Assembly: GCA_027575765.1 (NCBI GenBank)
Contig: JANBPT010000710.1
Location: 1 to 25,340 of the forward strand
Reading direction: 5' to 3'
From: Tieghemiomyces parasiticus
Taxonomy: Eukaryota > Kickxellomycota > Dimargaritomycetes > Dimargaritales > Dimargaritaceae
Length of the DNA stretch: 25,340 bases
A model generated the notes under the pieces. That model had not been told where the DNA came from, did not search any database, and worked only from the letters and a program-made list of their open reading frames with translations. Made by a program: the position numbers and the translations under genes. Of this stretch, positions 8,346-20,820 are shown piece by piece. Each line of letters starts with the position of its first letter. The first letter of the stretch is position 1.

Positions 8346-11300
8346 GCTTGGCCTCGGTGGGCGGATGGATTGCCGCCGGAGTAAACAATCCAGGGCGGCC
8401 AGGTATTTGTCTTGCCAACCTCCCCAGCGGCCTAGTAAACAGCAATGATGGTCTTTGGGCGAGGGTACCAGCGAACGGGTCTTATTTAGCTGTGGCGTCT
8501 GTGGGCACTAGGAAAGTGCCTGTCCATATATCGCCCACATCAACGATTGCTTTGAAGGATGGCTCATCAGAGTGGAGTTACGGGTGACTTGAGCTTGCCA
8601 ACACGCGTACAATGCCGGATAAAAGCTTAGGCACCCGTCAGCCACACAGCCGGTGGCAAGGTACAGTGGCCCTCTGCCAATAAGGCCACCGCCCGTGGGT
8701 CCTTGCCTCGAACTCGATTTGTACGTCGAGCCGCTGCCATCTGCACCCGCCGGCGTTGTCACCCGACCTACAGGGTTTATGGGATTCAACCAGTCGCTGC
8801 ACAACCTATCGCCGCCCGAATGCGGCCGCGTCGCCATCCTGTTCCCAACCCCACTCCCCCTCCCCTAAATCGGCCACGACACCCATAGCTGCGCCAGACG
8901 TCCATTATAAAGCCTTGCAGCACTACCGCTCCCCCCGCCCATATACAAGACTGGTGCAGCCGAGTAAAATCAAACTTTAGTGGAACAGCAGACGCTTACG
9001 AACGGAGGGAAGGCAGAGATGAGCGGTAAATCTCAGGTGCTCAGCAGACCTGCGGCCATTGGGGTCTTGTGGTCGCCCGCCAGGGGGGTGACCGTGGAAT
9101 CCAGCGGCCGCTGCACATCCCCCCTTCAAATAATCCAGTATATTAGCCACAACCATATTAGGTCGACATTTCAATTCCTGCGGGGTCCAAAAGCATAGGT
9201 GTAGCCCCCTCTCTTTCTCTCTCCGTTCCGGGTCCTGCATCTTCTCTTAGCACACTTTGGCGGCCCGCTCTTGGAATTGCGCTGGAGCGATGGGTTGAGG
9301 CGAGGGGTTTACATGAATACGAGACAGTATTAGGAGGCGGCGGAGACGGCGCAGGGTGGTGCAGGGGAGAAAGTGATGTAGCGAAACCGCCTTCAGCCAG
9401 GGTCTCCAAGACAACGCGTCTCGCCCTGACCAAGCGCCACGACCTCCACCACCACCGTCTGCGGTGCATTTTCCCCTCCAAAAATAACCCCCACCATGTC
9501 AATATACCTCCCCTCCTCCCATCCGTGGCGTCGACCTACCATCCGTCGACGTGGCTGGGCCAGGAGCGTGGAGGATTGATGCGTGTTTATTGCGGCCTAC
9601 TATAAGAGGCAACCTTACGATATGAGTTTTGGCAAGGTGTGTGATCAAATAATATTTATACTGCTACGGTAGCCACGCTGGCACCCCTCCCCCCTTCCCT
9701 CCAACTAATCGCTGGGCCCAACTTGATACGTGAACAGTACGTTGCGTCCTAGCCTGGCATGTCCGTGGCGTGAGCATCTCCTCGCTCCGACCATACCCAG
9801 GCCCCCCGTTTCCTTCTCTCGTGCGCCGGTCCAATTTCCCTGTCAATTCTCGTCTGGAAGGGCGTAGGTCCGTTTCACTACTCCAATCTGTACCCTTGTG
9901 CCTTAGCGGCTGCCAGGTCAGCATGGGTCTTCTCCGCCCTGTTAATTGTGCACTCGCCTCGTCGTTTATGACTCCCCCGTTCTCTTGCGTTGTCGGATGT
10001 CAAGCCACATTTTCGGTCTAGAATGCTACCAGTGTCAGCCACCAAGACAAAGATGAAAATGAAAATGACGGGGCGAGGCTGCACTGAAGGATTAAGCTAG
10101 AGAAAGGGGGGGCCTTGAGCGACGCAGGAACACCCCCCTTCCCCTGCCTAATCGACGCTCGGGAAATAGGCCGGGGTGGGTAACAGACGGCGCTTTGAGC
10201 GGCATCCCCGTGACGGCTTATGCAGTAGTCATCACCACCGCGTGGCCTGGGCAGATATGGCTTTTATTGTAATAATAACGGTCGGTGGCCTGAATCCGGA
10301 GTTGGACACTGCTATTTTGACACTCTAAACTTGAAAACTATGCGGTCGGGGTTCTGCGAGTGGCGTCGAAATCAACACCAAGTAAGTGAGTGATTGTGCG
10401 TCTGCGATGGAAGGAGCCATCACCACCTTGTGCTGGTGCGCTGTGCCTAAAAATAGAACGAGCACTATATTACTACTATGGTAATCATCGTGGAAGGAGG
10501 GCACAGGGGGGAGTCGCCTGTTTAGGTCCTTAATTTATTATACGGATGGGCCAGGCTCAGCTTTACCTGCAGAGTGCTCGGAACGGAGGTTGGGGCCATG
10601 CTGAAATGCCCCTCTCCTCATTGTGGACGCGCGCGCGAGTGTGTGTGCGAGGGGGGAGGGAGGTAGTATTTCGTTCTGTTGTAGGGCCTGAAGGACTGCG
10701 CTAGTGCCCGTATTAAAGTGGCCATTATTAGAATTTCGCTGTTGCGGAGCCAGGGCAATCTAGGCCAACGAAACGGGCATGATGAAACGTTGAAAGTCAA
10801 GCTCTGCTTAAATGTCACATGTAAATCTGTGACTCCATGTCGCTACCCTAAACGGCTGGGAAGCGGGGGTGGGTTGGTCACGGTAGATCCTGGCGCGGGC
10901 ATAGCACTTACCCTAACGGTTCACATGAAATTATTATTATTCCTAGGCTAATCACTGGTGCAGGTATTGCTAGCTAGGCCCGATCTGCTCCTCTGGCGCT
11001 ATGGGTCCCCATTCTCGCACTCAATAGCAGCCGTATAGTTTCGTAAACGGGGGGAGGGGGGCGTTCTCCTCTCCATTAGGTATAGCACTCGTCCTCTCTG
11101 CTCTCGGGCCCCTACATCTCACAGCCTTGTAGGGGGAGGTGAAGCCAATCATTTCCTAGGTTTTGGGTCACGTTGTGCCGCGTCCGCCCCCCCCCTAGCT
11201 AGTGGTCTTTGATCCATACTACACCCGTACAGCCCGGAATCCCTTCCTGTACGACGCAGCGTGCCTACAGTTAGACATGGTAGTCCAAGGATCGTGGCAG

Positions 11301-12670
11301 CCAGAGTTAGTGACCATCACGCCTCCCCCTTTTTCGAGTATGTGATCACCCCGCCCTCCCCACTCAACCGGACTGTCAGAGTTCGAGTGAAAACGGCACG
11401 AGCAAGTTAGAAGATGGCACTGCGGGCCTCGTCTCCTTTACTTGACTCTTCCCTTCGCAGTCCAACGGACATGTTGCAAGGAACGCCCAATCTCTAACCC
11501 ACCCTTCTGCGGGACCTAGAACCGATGCTGGCGATTGGGGATCACTTGGGGGCCGACCGATAGTGACACCTCAGAGCAGCCCCGCTTAATGTCAGATGTG
11601 TTGCTTACAGACTACCACGTGCGGAGCCGGCTAGTAGCAGCGATGCGGGGAGGGCGGCGCGGGAGTCGCCCATTCGAAGGCAATCCAAAGGGCCGTTGTC
11701 ACCCACCCAACCAAATTAAACGAGGTAGTAGTTACTGTGGTTCCACGCATACAGAAATTACCTGCGGATATAGGCTGGCTGGGGAAGAGCTGTGTTGACA
11801 CCTTGCCTGCATGAGAAAAGGGTGGCTGTAGGGATGGGGAGGGGAGAGGGCGGGCTTGGGCAGGACCTGTCAACACCCTTCCCCCCATCATTCTATTAAG
11901 CTTACTCGATCCGCTCTCCTAGGCGTTTCAAGGCCAGCAGGATAAGCGGATGACAAAGAAGACTTCCTGCCGACGATTTCCGAAGCCCGACTACACTTGT
12001 TATGGCCAGCTCCTACTCGTTCCTTACTCTTTAGGCCTAAAATAAAAATCCGAACCCGCAGCATCGGAATAGATCGGGAGACCACCAAAGTTACCCCGGT
12101 TGCTGGTTGGGAGGGGGGGATAGTTGTGTACACTCCCGGTCTCACCGGGCCGGCCGTACACTCTCACTCCATTGATGCGGGTGAGAGTGTTTGGGGAGGG
12201 TGTGGCTGGTGGTGGAGAGGAGGGCGGGAATTACAATACTTAGGTGGCGGAACCGCAGAAACAACAGTAGCAGCGACATGTTCTAGTGAGAAGGCCTGCT
12301 ACAAGGGTGTGTAATCAGATCTGACACATATTGAAACGGGGGAAGTGGGGAGGGGGGTTCGCTCAGCCTAGGCGGGCGGCTTATGGATACGTCTAGCGTA
12401 GTGTTTCCGTACCTACAGCCAATGCTTTAGTTCAGGCACACACGCACTGCAGATGTCACACGGTGATCGATCGTTACATTATACCCAACGTTCAGTAACT
12501 CAAGCGATGATCACAAGTCCATACTGAATATTATTGCTTATTCAACTGGTGGTGTAAACGAGAGTCCGGTTTCTTAAAATACATATCATCCACTGGAAGA
12601 GAAGATACCATGGTAGGCATGGTCGGCGCGATGACACCACCTCTCCCTCTTGCCCTCTTCTTTCCTTTCA
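8346..12670. other. gene-poor region, 4.3 kb, no recognised gene
   Basis: I found no credible coding exon, tRNA, snRNA or repeat family. Scattered short frames (for example 8348-8587 plus and 8508-8837 minus) lack family motifs and overlap on opposite strands. Homopurine and homopyrimidine runs recur (about 9160-9230, 9480-9530, 11040-11100, 12100-12230). CpG is normal, so this is unlike the repeat-like window edges. It could hold distal control sequence or a non-coding RNA, but nothing in the sequence proves either. Confidence 0.45.
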
Positions 12671-14893
12671 TCAAGTCGAAGTCAAGGCCTTCCGGACGAT
12701 AGTTAATGAAGGTATCGTCATCGACGTGTCTAATAGCACGGGTGACCCGGGGGATGCGGACCAGTCGCCTCCTCCCTCACGACTACCGCCACTACAGACC
12801 GACGACGACCGTGACGACCGATGGAATGACACCGACACGGACGACTCCCCGAAATCGCGCACCGCCTCGAGCAACCCCCGCGAGATCCGATCCCGTAGGG
12901 TAAATGCCCCATGAATCTGCGACACGTCCACGCGGTAATTATACCCGGTAACGGCGAGGAGGATGCGGACGGTGGCGAGGCACGACTTGAACGTTTCGTA
13001 GCGATGGTCAATATACGCGAGGTGGTAGAGCGCGTACAGCGGGACGAGGACCACGCCGGCCACGAACCCGGCCAAAGACCCGGCAAAGATCCGCTGCCAG
13101 ATAAAGTACATCATGTAGAGGTAGGCTGGGGCCAGGATGAGCACCGTAATTTCAATCTTGCGTTGCGCTCGGTTCTCCGGGAGGGGTTCGCGTTTTTCGG
13201 CCCGTTTGGCCAGGAGGTAGACCGGGAAGTGCAGGATAACCCCCGGGAGGCTAAGCGGAACCTCGATCATGAACCACGCCAGGCGGCCCACGAGTGCCGT
13301 CACAACGGGTTCCGTGGAACTCGCCTCCCCTGCGGTGCGCCGCGCGTAGGCCCGGATGTCGCGGTCGGTAACCCGGAGTTTCTCCAGTTGTTGGCGATAG
13401 GTCAGGAGGCGTTCGCGTAGGTCTTGGGCCACCGCTCCGGTGGCCTGGGCGACCAATACCGCCTTCTCGTCGGTGGCCGACCCGGCCGTAGCGGCAGCGC
13501 CGTCTTCCCATCGACCCGGGGTGAAAAAATCGACGAGTTGCTGGCTGACGGGCACGAAATCCTCTGGGTCGAGCGGGGATTCGGAAAACAGGATTGTACG
13601 GGCCAGTTCAGCGGCATGGAGGGAGTCCCAATCGGGTGCGTTGATGGTGACCGCGCGGAAAGCCCGGCCAATGTCGCGGGTCAGCCGCTTAACGGTGCTA
13701 CGCTTGTCCACGAGGAAATCGGCCACGTAGCGGTGGACGTTTATCGGTTCGCCAAATCTAGAATGAAAGGGACAGGGTTGTGGCGCGAAGAAAATAGAAA
13801 CCAAATTGGGCTGGCCGGGAGGGGGGAGTTAGGTATTGCGGGTGAGGTGAACACTTTAACGTGTTGGGGCTTGAAGTCTGGCCTACTTTTCCTCTTCGAT
13901 CTCTATTCCGTATATATACACATATGGTAAAAACCCGGCGATTAAAGGATTTCGCAAACAAACTTCCAATGACTTACGTGACAATACAGCCGGTCCGCCA
14001 TTTCCACTTGTCCGTATATGTCAATCCGACGGGTACGAGTTGGACCATGAGGCGTTCGAGTTCGAGTGGATCCATAGTATCGTCATCCCCGCTGCAAATA
14101 CTACTCCGGCCGCTCAGCGGTTCACTGCTGCCACTGCTAAACGTTACGATCCCGCCGTCGCTCAACTGTACCGACCCGTGGGAGGGCCGGCCACTAAACT
14201 CCGGACTGGCCTCCAACCGGGTAGCGTACTCGAGGGCGGCCCATGATGTCCCGTCCTTCAGTTCCATCATGTGCGGTAGGGTATACGAGGTACCTTCGGG
14301 AAACGACCCAATCAGGCCGCCGGCTTGCAAGGTATCGAGGGTGTGCTGGAAGAGCTCGGCGTTGTTTTTGGTGTCCCGATCCACCGGGATGGCCCCCATC
14401 GCCCGCATAATCTTCGCTGTATAGCGGTTACGAAAGAGACCATTCTTAGCCCAGAAATGGCACGTCCGGCCGTGCGGCATAGTGTGCATCAGCATGATGG
14501 GGTCCACGACCATGTTGGAGTGCGTGCTGTGGTAGGAGCGAGAAGGTGCAGGTAAGGGACGGGAGGATAGATGGCCATGAGGGACGGAGGGAGGAGTGGT
14601 ATTAGTCCAGGCCAAGAATGTTGTGATGGATGATGTGAGGTGACGGTGGTATCTCCAACGTTGGGTTTATAGCTACCGCGGAACTCACTGTCGGTCTCCT
14701 ATTGGAAAAAACAAACAAATAAACTTTACCTGACCACAATGGTGGGTCGCCGGCGCGGGACATTCTTGGCACCGATGACGTGCACGGATCGGAACCAGCC
14801 CCAGACGATAATACCGGCCCCCGCGGCGAGAGTCCGGTAGAACCCCTGATGGTCTTCCTCACGTCGGAGACGGCGTCGACGTCCTGGGTCCAT
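12671..14893 (-). CDS. PlsC-type glycerol-3-phosphate/DHAP acyltransferase (SCT1/GPT2-like)
   Basis: Three exons: 14893-14730, 14526-13978 and 13757-12671 (164+549+1087 = 1800 nt, 599 aa). The introns are GT-AG and both junctions are phase 2. The predicted role is first-step acylation of glycerol-3-phosphate in the ER membrane. The start at 14893 is the first ATG in the frame leading into GAKNVPRRRPTIVV, the strand before the active site. Splicing recreates H57-X5-D63 (HSNMVVDP), matching the HANQFVDP form of Gpt2/Sct1. Block II is GAIPVDR (99-105), block III FPEGTSY (130-136), and a later block is FGEPINV (239-245), created by the second splice. Residues 161-210 are a Ser/Gly-rich insert. 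Three hydrophobic segments lie at about 391-421, 439-459 and 461-485, followed by a Ser-rich tail. It is shorter than yeast Gpt2/Sct1 (about 750 aa). The substrate (G3P, DHAP or lyso-PA) cannot be read from the sequence. Confidence 0.88.
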
Positions 14894-16771
14894 ACCGTTG
14901 GTGTGACCTTAGATGGTGTAGCTATAGTGGAATGTAGAATAAATGGAGGGAAAGGGATATCCGTCGCAGTGACAAACGAGGCTATAAAATGCGCCACGGT
15001 CTGCAATGGCGGCAGCTGTGCGAGTGACGTAGTCGGCTGACGTAGGGAGGGCGGGGCTGGCCTGGATTTGTTCCGCGGGGCGTGGCGGAGGTAGGGCGTC
15101 GCTGGGGTGGTGGTATCAAACGAGGCGGGTGGCCGACAGGGTCATAAGTGCACGTATGACTAGGGTTCCAAGTTGCAGGATAACTCTAGTGCGACCGGTG
15201 TCGGAATGGCTATTGCCAGTGTAAGTAGTAACTGCGAACAGGAATGGGGAGATGCACAACTAGTTGAGGGGAGCAAGGGTGAGCAGTAGGGTCTGTGTGT
15301 CTCAAACGATAGAGAACGGTAGGCGGGAGAGAGGCAAAGTGTGTTAACCTAAGGTAGTGGCGTAAAAATAGTTGAAGAGGAAACTGGGCAAGTGAGTCGG
15401 CGGCTAAACGGCCCGGGTGGTAACCATACGTCGGTGCTGGGAGAGGGGGAGGAGGTGGCCGGTGGGGGGGGGATCGAGGAAAAAGGATGTGATGGATGAC
15501 CAAGGTTATCAGGCCACCACCACCACCATCCACATACTCGCTGGTCCGTTTACTGTAGGGCGTCCAAACCCCAAAACAGTAGTTGCAAGGAAGATTGGTC
15601 CGTCAATAACAGTGTGCGAGAGAGATTGGGAGGATAAGCAGAGAGATGGACACGCGGGAGGACGGAAAGGTGGGGGGCGGGGAGAGGTCTAGTTTGCTTG
15701 CCAAGCGTCACGGCAGCGTAATTAAACGTTGTCAGTCCAGCCCCCCTATCCTCCTCAACTATTAACCTTGTTTGCAGTACCCCGCTCGGTGACCGGGACA
15801 ATCCAGTACAGAGGGGGGAAGGAATACAGAAAACCTCATGGTAAGCACCGGGGGGTTATGGCACCACGGGCGCGGCTCAGAATAGTGAAGCGGGACACTC
15901 ATTAAGGCTGGTGAGTGGTATGGAGCGACTACAAGTCATAGCAACTATCAGGGGATCGCAGCGCCGCGGGCCCTTCGTATCGGATGGCCCGTCCCTTCCC
16001 TCCCCGAGCAAATCCCCAGACTGGTCGTTGCATTAAATATTACTCCATAGCTCCGGCACCCTTCTTACCCTCACAGCGATGTAAATTTCCCGGTGTAATA
16101 ACTTTACTGGTCCTCCCCCCTGTGCCGATTATCCGATTCGTGGAATTTGGTGATTCCGTTTGCCCGTTGGCTAAAGTCCAGTTAAAATTAAACTTTGTTT
16201 CCGATTATAATCTTCTCGTCATGCCGGTTTCCTTGGTCTGTCGTACAGTCTGTCGTTACTAGCCTGCCGAAATAGTCATGGCTCCCCCTCTCTACTACAG
16301 ACTATTCTACAGGATGCAGCTATGTGGAGAATGATGCAAGGTTATTGTTTTTAGATACTCGCGTAATTATAGTAACTGGTACCTAACATCGCGGGGTGTC
16401 GCTTAAGGGACGCCTGGTCACCTAAGTCGGCACTGATATTTAGCAGGCAAGCCTCGTGTTCCAAAAATGTACGGAAAGGGTAAACTAGATACAGCCCAGA
16501 GCTATCCCATTATCAGTGTTTAGAAACCCCGAGTGGTGTTGAAGTTTGGAGGTCATACGCTGGGGAGCTGGGAGAGGGCGTAGACTACGCCCTTTTCGTT
16601 GCACACAAATGGGGGGGGGGGTCGAATGACTAGCCATGGCCTGTAGCATGTCTGCCCAATGGTCATCAAACATACTCCAAGGTTCAGGCGGGTGCCGCTA
16701 TCGGGGCTCTGCTTCACCAGCTACCTAACGTAGTTAGGGCCAAGCCTGGTTGACCGCTCTAATAATACACT
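14894..16771. other. intergenic region upstream of the acyltransferase
   Basis: No gene is recognised in this 1.9 kb. From about 15040 to 15700 the plus strand is G/A-rich, so the acyltransferase sense strand is C/T-rich upstream of its start, like the cyclin upstream region. A (CCA)n-type run lies near 15512-15530 and a G11 tract at 16611-16621. The plus-strand frame at 15984-16262 (92 codons) has no family motif and is probably chance. Confidence 0.45.
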
Positions 16772-18659
16772 TCAAGGCAGCGACGAGGCGCGGATCCCAT
16801 AAAAGTAGTCGAGGTGGTCCAGGATGGCCGAAGTACTGTTGAGCGCATTGAACGTCTTGCGCTCTGAAAATTGGTGAATAGAGCCACGTGGAGTAGGGGG
16901 AACGGTCAGTCAAGGTCTAGAGAGGGTACAAGATGGTGAGTTGAGAGGTCACGATGTAGCGGAAGAATGGCACTTACCCGCGTTATTCATGACGTTCTCA
17001 AACATGAACATGAGGTGGTGGTGGAAAAGGTACGTGTTAGTACCGAGGCTTAAGGCCAGGTCCACGTATTTCTTAGATGGGAGCAGCGAGAAAAACAAAC
17101 GCAGGGCGTAGCAGTAGAAAGAGGGAGAGAAAGAGTAATTAGTAAGGGCTGCGTACTGTCATGGGCCGCTAGCGCGCAGAGTATTGATCGACACATTGTC
17201 GACCTAAACCACCAGTTATTACCTGTATGCATTCTAAAGGCGTATGCTCGTAGCCGCTAAAGAGGGCCGGGTTCTCTAGCAGCCCACGGGCGGCCATAAC
17301 ACCTACGGCCGGGGACCAAAAAAAAGGTGGTAGTAAGGCAGCGGTGATACCATATACGGTGAACAACTGGCTTTCCGGGGTCAGCATCGAACTGAATAGT
17401 AGAGCCGCCTCGACGCACGATTCGCCACGGTTGTGCCAAATTAGGCGGGCTACTTACCATCCACCCCGGTGCGCTCGTACATGGTCTCAGCATCCTGTGC
17501 CGTAAAAATGTCTCCGTTGCCGACGACGGGGACCGTGGCCACCTCCTTGCCGAAACGAATGGCGTCCAGATCGACGGGTTCAGTTGATTTTTGGCGGCGC
17601 GTCCGGCCGTGGATGGTGATCCAGTCTACGCCAACCGATTCCGCGCGCTTGATGAACTCGTGCGTTTGCCTACAGCCAGTCGTAGGTAAGGTCCAGAACG
17701 GCGGAGTGATGACGTTAAAATGAATAAAGGCAGGTGGGCATTGGTGAAAAAATCTAAGGGTAGTAGGCCAGGGCGACCGGCCCATAGCGTAGTCGACTAT
17801 ACGGCTTTCTAGCGATACCGTTTCTTATCCCGGGTACACTTACCGGAGATCTTTGTGCACACGAATCTTGATGGAGCACGGTTTACCCGTCCGGGCCTTA
17901 CAGACGCGGACCATATCGCGTACCCACTCGGGTTTCTCCATAAGGTACGATCCGATCTGTTCGGAGTAAGCCCAGGGCTGCGGGCACCCGCAGTTGATGT
18001 CAACACCGTCCGACCATGGGGCCACCAGCTCCGCCGCGTCGGCCAGGTGGACCGGGTCATTAGCGGCAAACTGTACCACCAGAGGAGTCTCGGAGGGATG
18101 GGTTGTGAATTCGCAGACGCGCGAGTGGTCCGACCGCCGGAAGACGTCGGCCAGGATCATGGGGGTGTATACCACATCCACGTTGTAGCTGGTAATGGGA
18201 TAGGTCGGGCGAGGAGATGGTGGGGAAGAGAAAAAAAAAGAGGGTCAGGACTCTGGCGTTCGCCGGGCTGTCCTTAGCAAGGCCCCCATCCACAGAGTTC
18301 TTTGACGGCGGCTCTGCTGGGCCGTGGTGTACGGAAATAGCGACGGGAACTTACTTTCGGACCAGTTCCCGGAAGGGCAGCTTCGAATAACGGACCATCG
18401 GAGCGCACACATTGACCCGCTTCTGCTCCCGGAATAGATCGAGGACCGACCGACGCGCAACGACTGGATAGTTGAGAACGCGACGTAGTAGGCAGCAGTC
18501 AGAGCAGGGTAAAAATCCGGTCTACTTGGTACTATAGCCAGATGGTGGTCGTGAGGCTGTTTGGCTGAAAGGTAGCAACTTACCCGGCGGGGCCTCGCCC
18601 AGATCCATAAGGCCTAATGAGTTCAATAGCTCCTCGATACTCAGGGCTTGGTCGGCCAT
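16772..18659 (-). CDS. DUS4: tRNA-dihydrouridine synthase Dus4
   Basis: Seven exons: 18659-18584, 18463-18355, 18188-17844, 17669-17458, 17302-17223, 17071-16978 and 16863-16772 (1008 nt, 335 aa). All introns are GT-AG, 114-174 nt, and phases agree at every junction. It is an FMN- and NADPH-dependent enzyme reducing D-loop uridines; yeast Dus4 acts at U20a/U20b. Motifs in order: CAPMVRYSKLPFR at the FMN-binding start, DVVYTPMI (66-73), PLVVQFAAN, DGVDINCGCPQ (122-132) with catalytic Cys130 before Pro, IKIRVHKD, ITIHGRTRRQ, VVGNGDIF and GVMAARGLLENP. NCGCPQ and VRYSKLPFR are specific to the Dus4 branch. The C-terminal helical part carries LFHHHLMFMFENV. Length matches Dus4/DUS4L (about 320-370 aa). 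The gene lies 318 bp downstream of the D-amino-acid oxidase on the same strand. Confidence 0.95.
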
Positions 18660-18977
18660 GGTTTTGGCGTTGCGCTCGATAACTATGCGAATGCTTTACA
18701 AGGTAGCGGGAGCGAATGTACAGTTTATAAATGCGGCCATATATTCACCAGATATTTGAACGCGGGGTGCTTAATGAGTTGCGAAGGTTGTAAATCAGGC
18801 AGTGAAAAAAAAAAAGAAATGAGCTAGGCAAGCAAGTACGGCTAATGCAGAAGAATGTAGGTTTCTAGTGGCCGCTGACAACTCGCTTCCTCAACTGTGT
18901 TCTCCATTTTCTGAGAACCACGTCGCACAAGGTCACTAGTAGAACAGGTACCGAGAGCCGGGGTTCAACCGAACCGG
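18660..18977. other. DAO-DUS4 intergenic spacer
   Basis: This 318-bp spacer must hold the 3' UTR of the oxidase and the promoter of DUS4. It contains an A12 run near 18806-18817 and the AT-rich stretch TATAAATGCGGCCATATATT near 18725-18745, which could serve as a TATA-like element about 70-85 bp upstream of the DUS4 ATG. Confidence 0.45.
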
Positions 18978-20820
18978 TTATTGTTCGGTAGCCAAGTCGA
19001 GTGTCTGGACCAAGTCCAGTACCTGCGCCGCGCAGGCCCAGCTCGTTTGGTAACCTGAACGGTGGGGGGTGGGTGGTCAAATGTTAAGGACCATTTGCCG
19101 GGTTAGTCAGGAGGAAGCGACTAGGCCTGCTGCACCGTGGGTGTATGACAATATTATTTAGCCTTAAGACGGCAAGGATCATTATTGGGCACTTACCGTA
19201 GCCGGCGTGGCCATAATTGTGGACCACAAATTTATCTGAAGCTGCTCGGAGGAATCGGTCGCGCGTCACAGGCCTCTGGTTAGACAGTTCAACGTGTATG
19301 GGTAACCAGGGCGTCCAATGGAACACCTTTCCTCCCTGCCATGACCGACGAGTGTCAGGCGCACTTACCAAGCTTCTCCAACTCGATGCGGGGCCCGCCC
19401 GTTCGACCCGGACGGAGTCCAGCGCCCTCCTGAAGCACGAAGGGCTCCTTGGGTTCAGGCCGCGCCTCCCAGACCTCACGGTCCTGGCGGAGCTCCGGAC
19501 AGGCGGCGGAACAACGCTCCCAGATGATGTCCGCGATTTCTTTGTACACCGTGGTGTTTCTGTGTGATGGAAAAATGGGACGGTGTAAGCAACGGGCCAA
19601 AGTAATTTGCGACGAGACTGCCGTCGACGGTATAAAGCGAAGTCTCGTTTTACCTGCAGGACTCTCTTGTTGACCAAGCACGCCGTGGGTTTAACTTACT
19701 CGCTGGCCTTCTCCTTGGTGCCTCCGAGGAAGACCGTGCCGTCACCGCGTGGGATGATGGTGGTCATTAGGTCGATTTTACCGGGGATGTCTGTGCGGAT
19801 GAGAGGAAGGAGGAGGAGGAGGGGATGTTGTGATAGCATAGGGCGGCTTTCCTGACGAGGGAGTTAGCTAGAGCTCAATTATCAGTCGTTGGATCATGCC
19901 GCCAGCTGCCATTATCCGTGTAGACTTCCGCCTAAACCAATCCTAAGCTCATGGCTTTATACTAAACCTACGCGTAACGTTGATGCTGTTCTTGACCGAC
20001 GGCGCACGCACCAGCATCCACTGGCCACGGATAGAGTACACCTGGCTATCTTCGACACCGCCCAGTCGGCTGGCGCCCAGACCCGTGCAGTTGATGACCA
20101 CCGCGGAAGTTTTTCCAGCGTGTGCAAAGGCATCGGCAATGTGGCCGAAGTAGTTGGCGATGGGGATCAGCTCGACTCCGCTCGCCCGGGTCTGATCCTG
20201 TAGCCAACTGAGATAGACGGGAACATTGATGGCGATCTTGTTGTAGGTTATGCCGTACACCGTTTTAGGGAGGAGCTCGCTGGGCCCTAGGGTGCGGAAC
20301 TGGCGGTGTTGATAGCAATGAGGGAGAGGTAAGTTTGGCAGTATAGACAGGGATATGTTGGTAAGTATACCTGCTTGACACAATGTTGGAATGACGTCAA
20401 GCAAAGAGAAAGAGAGAACATGCCCTCATTTAACTCCCCCAAGGGTCAGTCGCGCAGCACGCTTACCCCAGGAACCAAATCCTTAAACCATGCGGGGGTC
20501 CCGCCCCCGGGCGGCAGCTTTTCCCAGAAATCATAGGAACGGGTGGGCACGATACCACAGTCGAGTTCGTCGCTGGCGAGCTGGACCAGACGCCTAAGCG
20601 TGGTGGCCTCGAGCTCCTGGACCCGAGTGTCGTTGGGTCCGGCCCAAGACCGCCAGTGGGCACCCGCCGACGGACTGGCGAAATGCGCATTACCCGTCGT
20701 ACCAGGGTAGTCGGGCGCCAACACCCGGACACGGTAACCGGCGCGGCGGAGGACAAGGGCCGTAGTAAGCCCGGTGACTCCGCCGCCAACGGTGGTAATG
20801 AGTGGCGCCGGGGAGGTCAT
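18978..20820 (-). CDS. DAO: D-amino-acid oxidase (FAD-dependent)
   Basis: Six exons: 20820-20467, 20299-19972, 19790-19700, 19559-19369, 19235-19197 and 19054-18978 (1080 nt, 359 aa). Introns are 133-181 nt, GT-AG, with consistent phases. The enzyme oxidises D-amino acids to 2-oxo acids, ammonia and H2O2. Motifs in order: VGGGVTGLTTALVL (11-24), the FAD Rossmann fold; HFASPSAGAHWRSWA; SYDFWEKLP; the junction FKDLVPG/FRTLGP; VINCTGLGASRL; IIPRGDGTVFLGGT with Arg242 as the expected substrate-carboxylate residue; LRPGRTGGPRIELE; VVHNYGHAGYG/YQTSWACAAQ. The start at 20820 puts the Rossmann strand at residue 7, as usual. An in-frame ATG at 20913 would add 31 hydrophobic residues. The C-terminus is ATEQ, so the usual peroxisomal PTS1 (SKL-like) is missing. 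Exon 5 has two in-frame acceptors 6 nt apart (19235 or 19241). Confidence 0.95.

Noticed and set aside
7930..8445. Minus-strand frames of 171, 103 and 115 codons rich in Pro, Ser and Leu
   Set aside because: Three overlapping frames are open only because the strand is C/T-rich. The products are low-complexity and unlike any protein family.
8348..8868. Plus-strand frames (79 and 71 codons) resembling exons
   Set aside because: No GT/AG sites join them in frame and no domain is recognisable; left as non-coding.
12911..13930. Two plus-strand frames of 169 and 168 codons opposite the acyltransferase
   Set aside because: They lie antisense to exon 3 and intron 2 of a well supported gene, have no motifs and arise from the GC-rich codon use of the sense gene.
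15984..16262. Plus-strand frame of 92 codons upstream of the acyltransferase
   Set aside because: No homologous motif, no promoter or splice logic; composition like the surrounding spacer.
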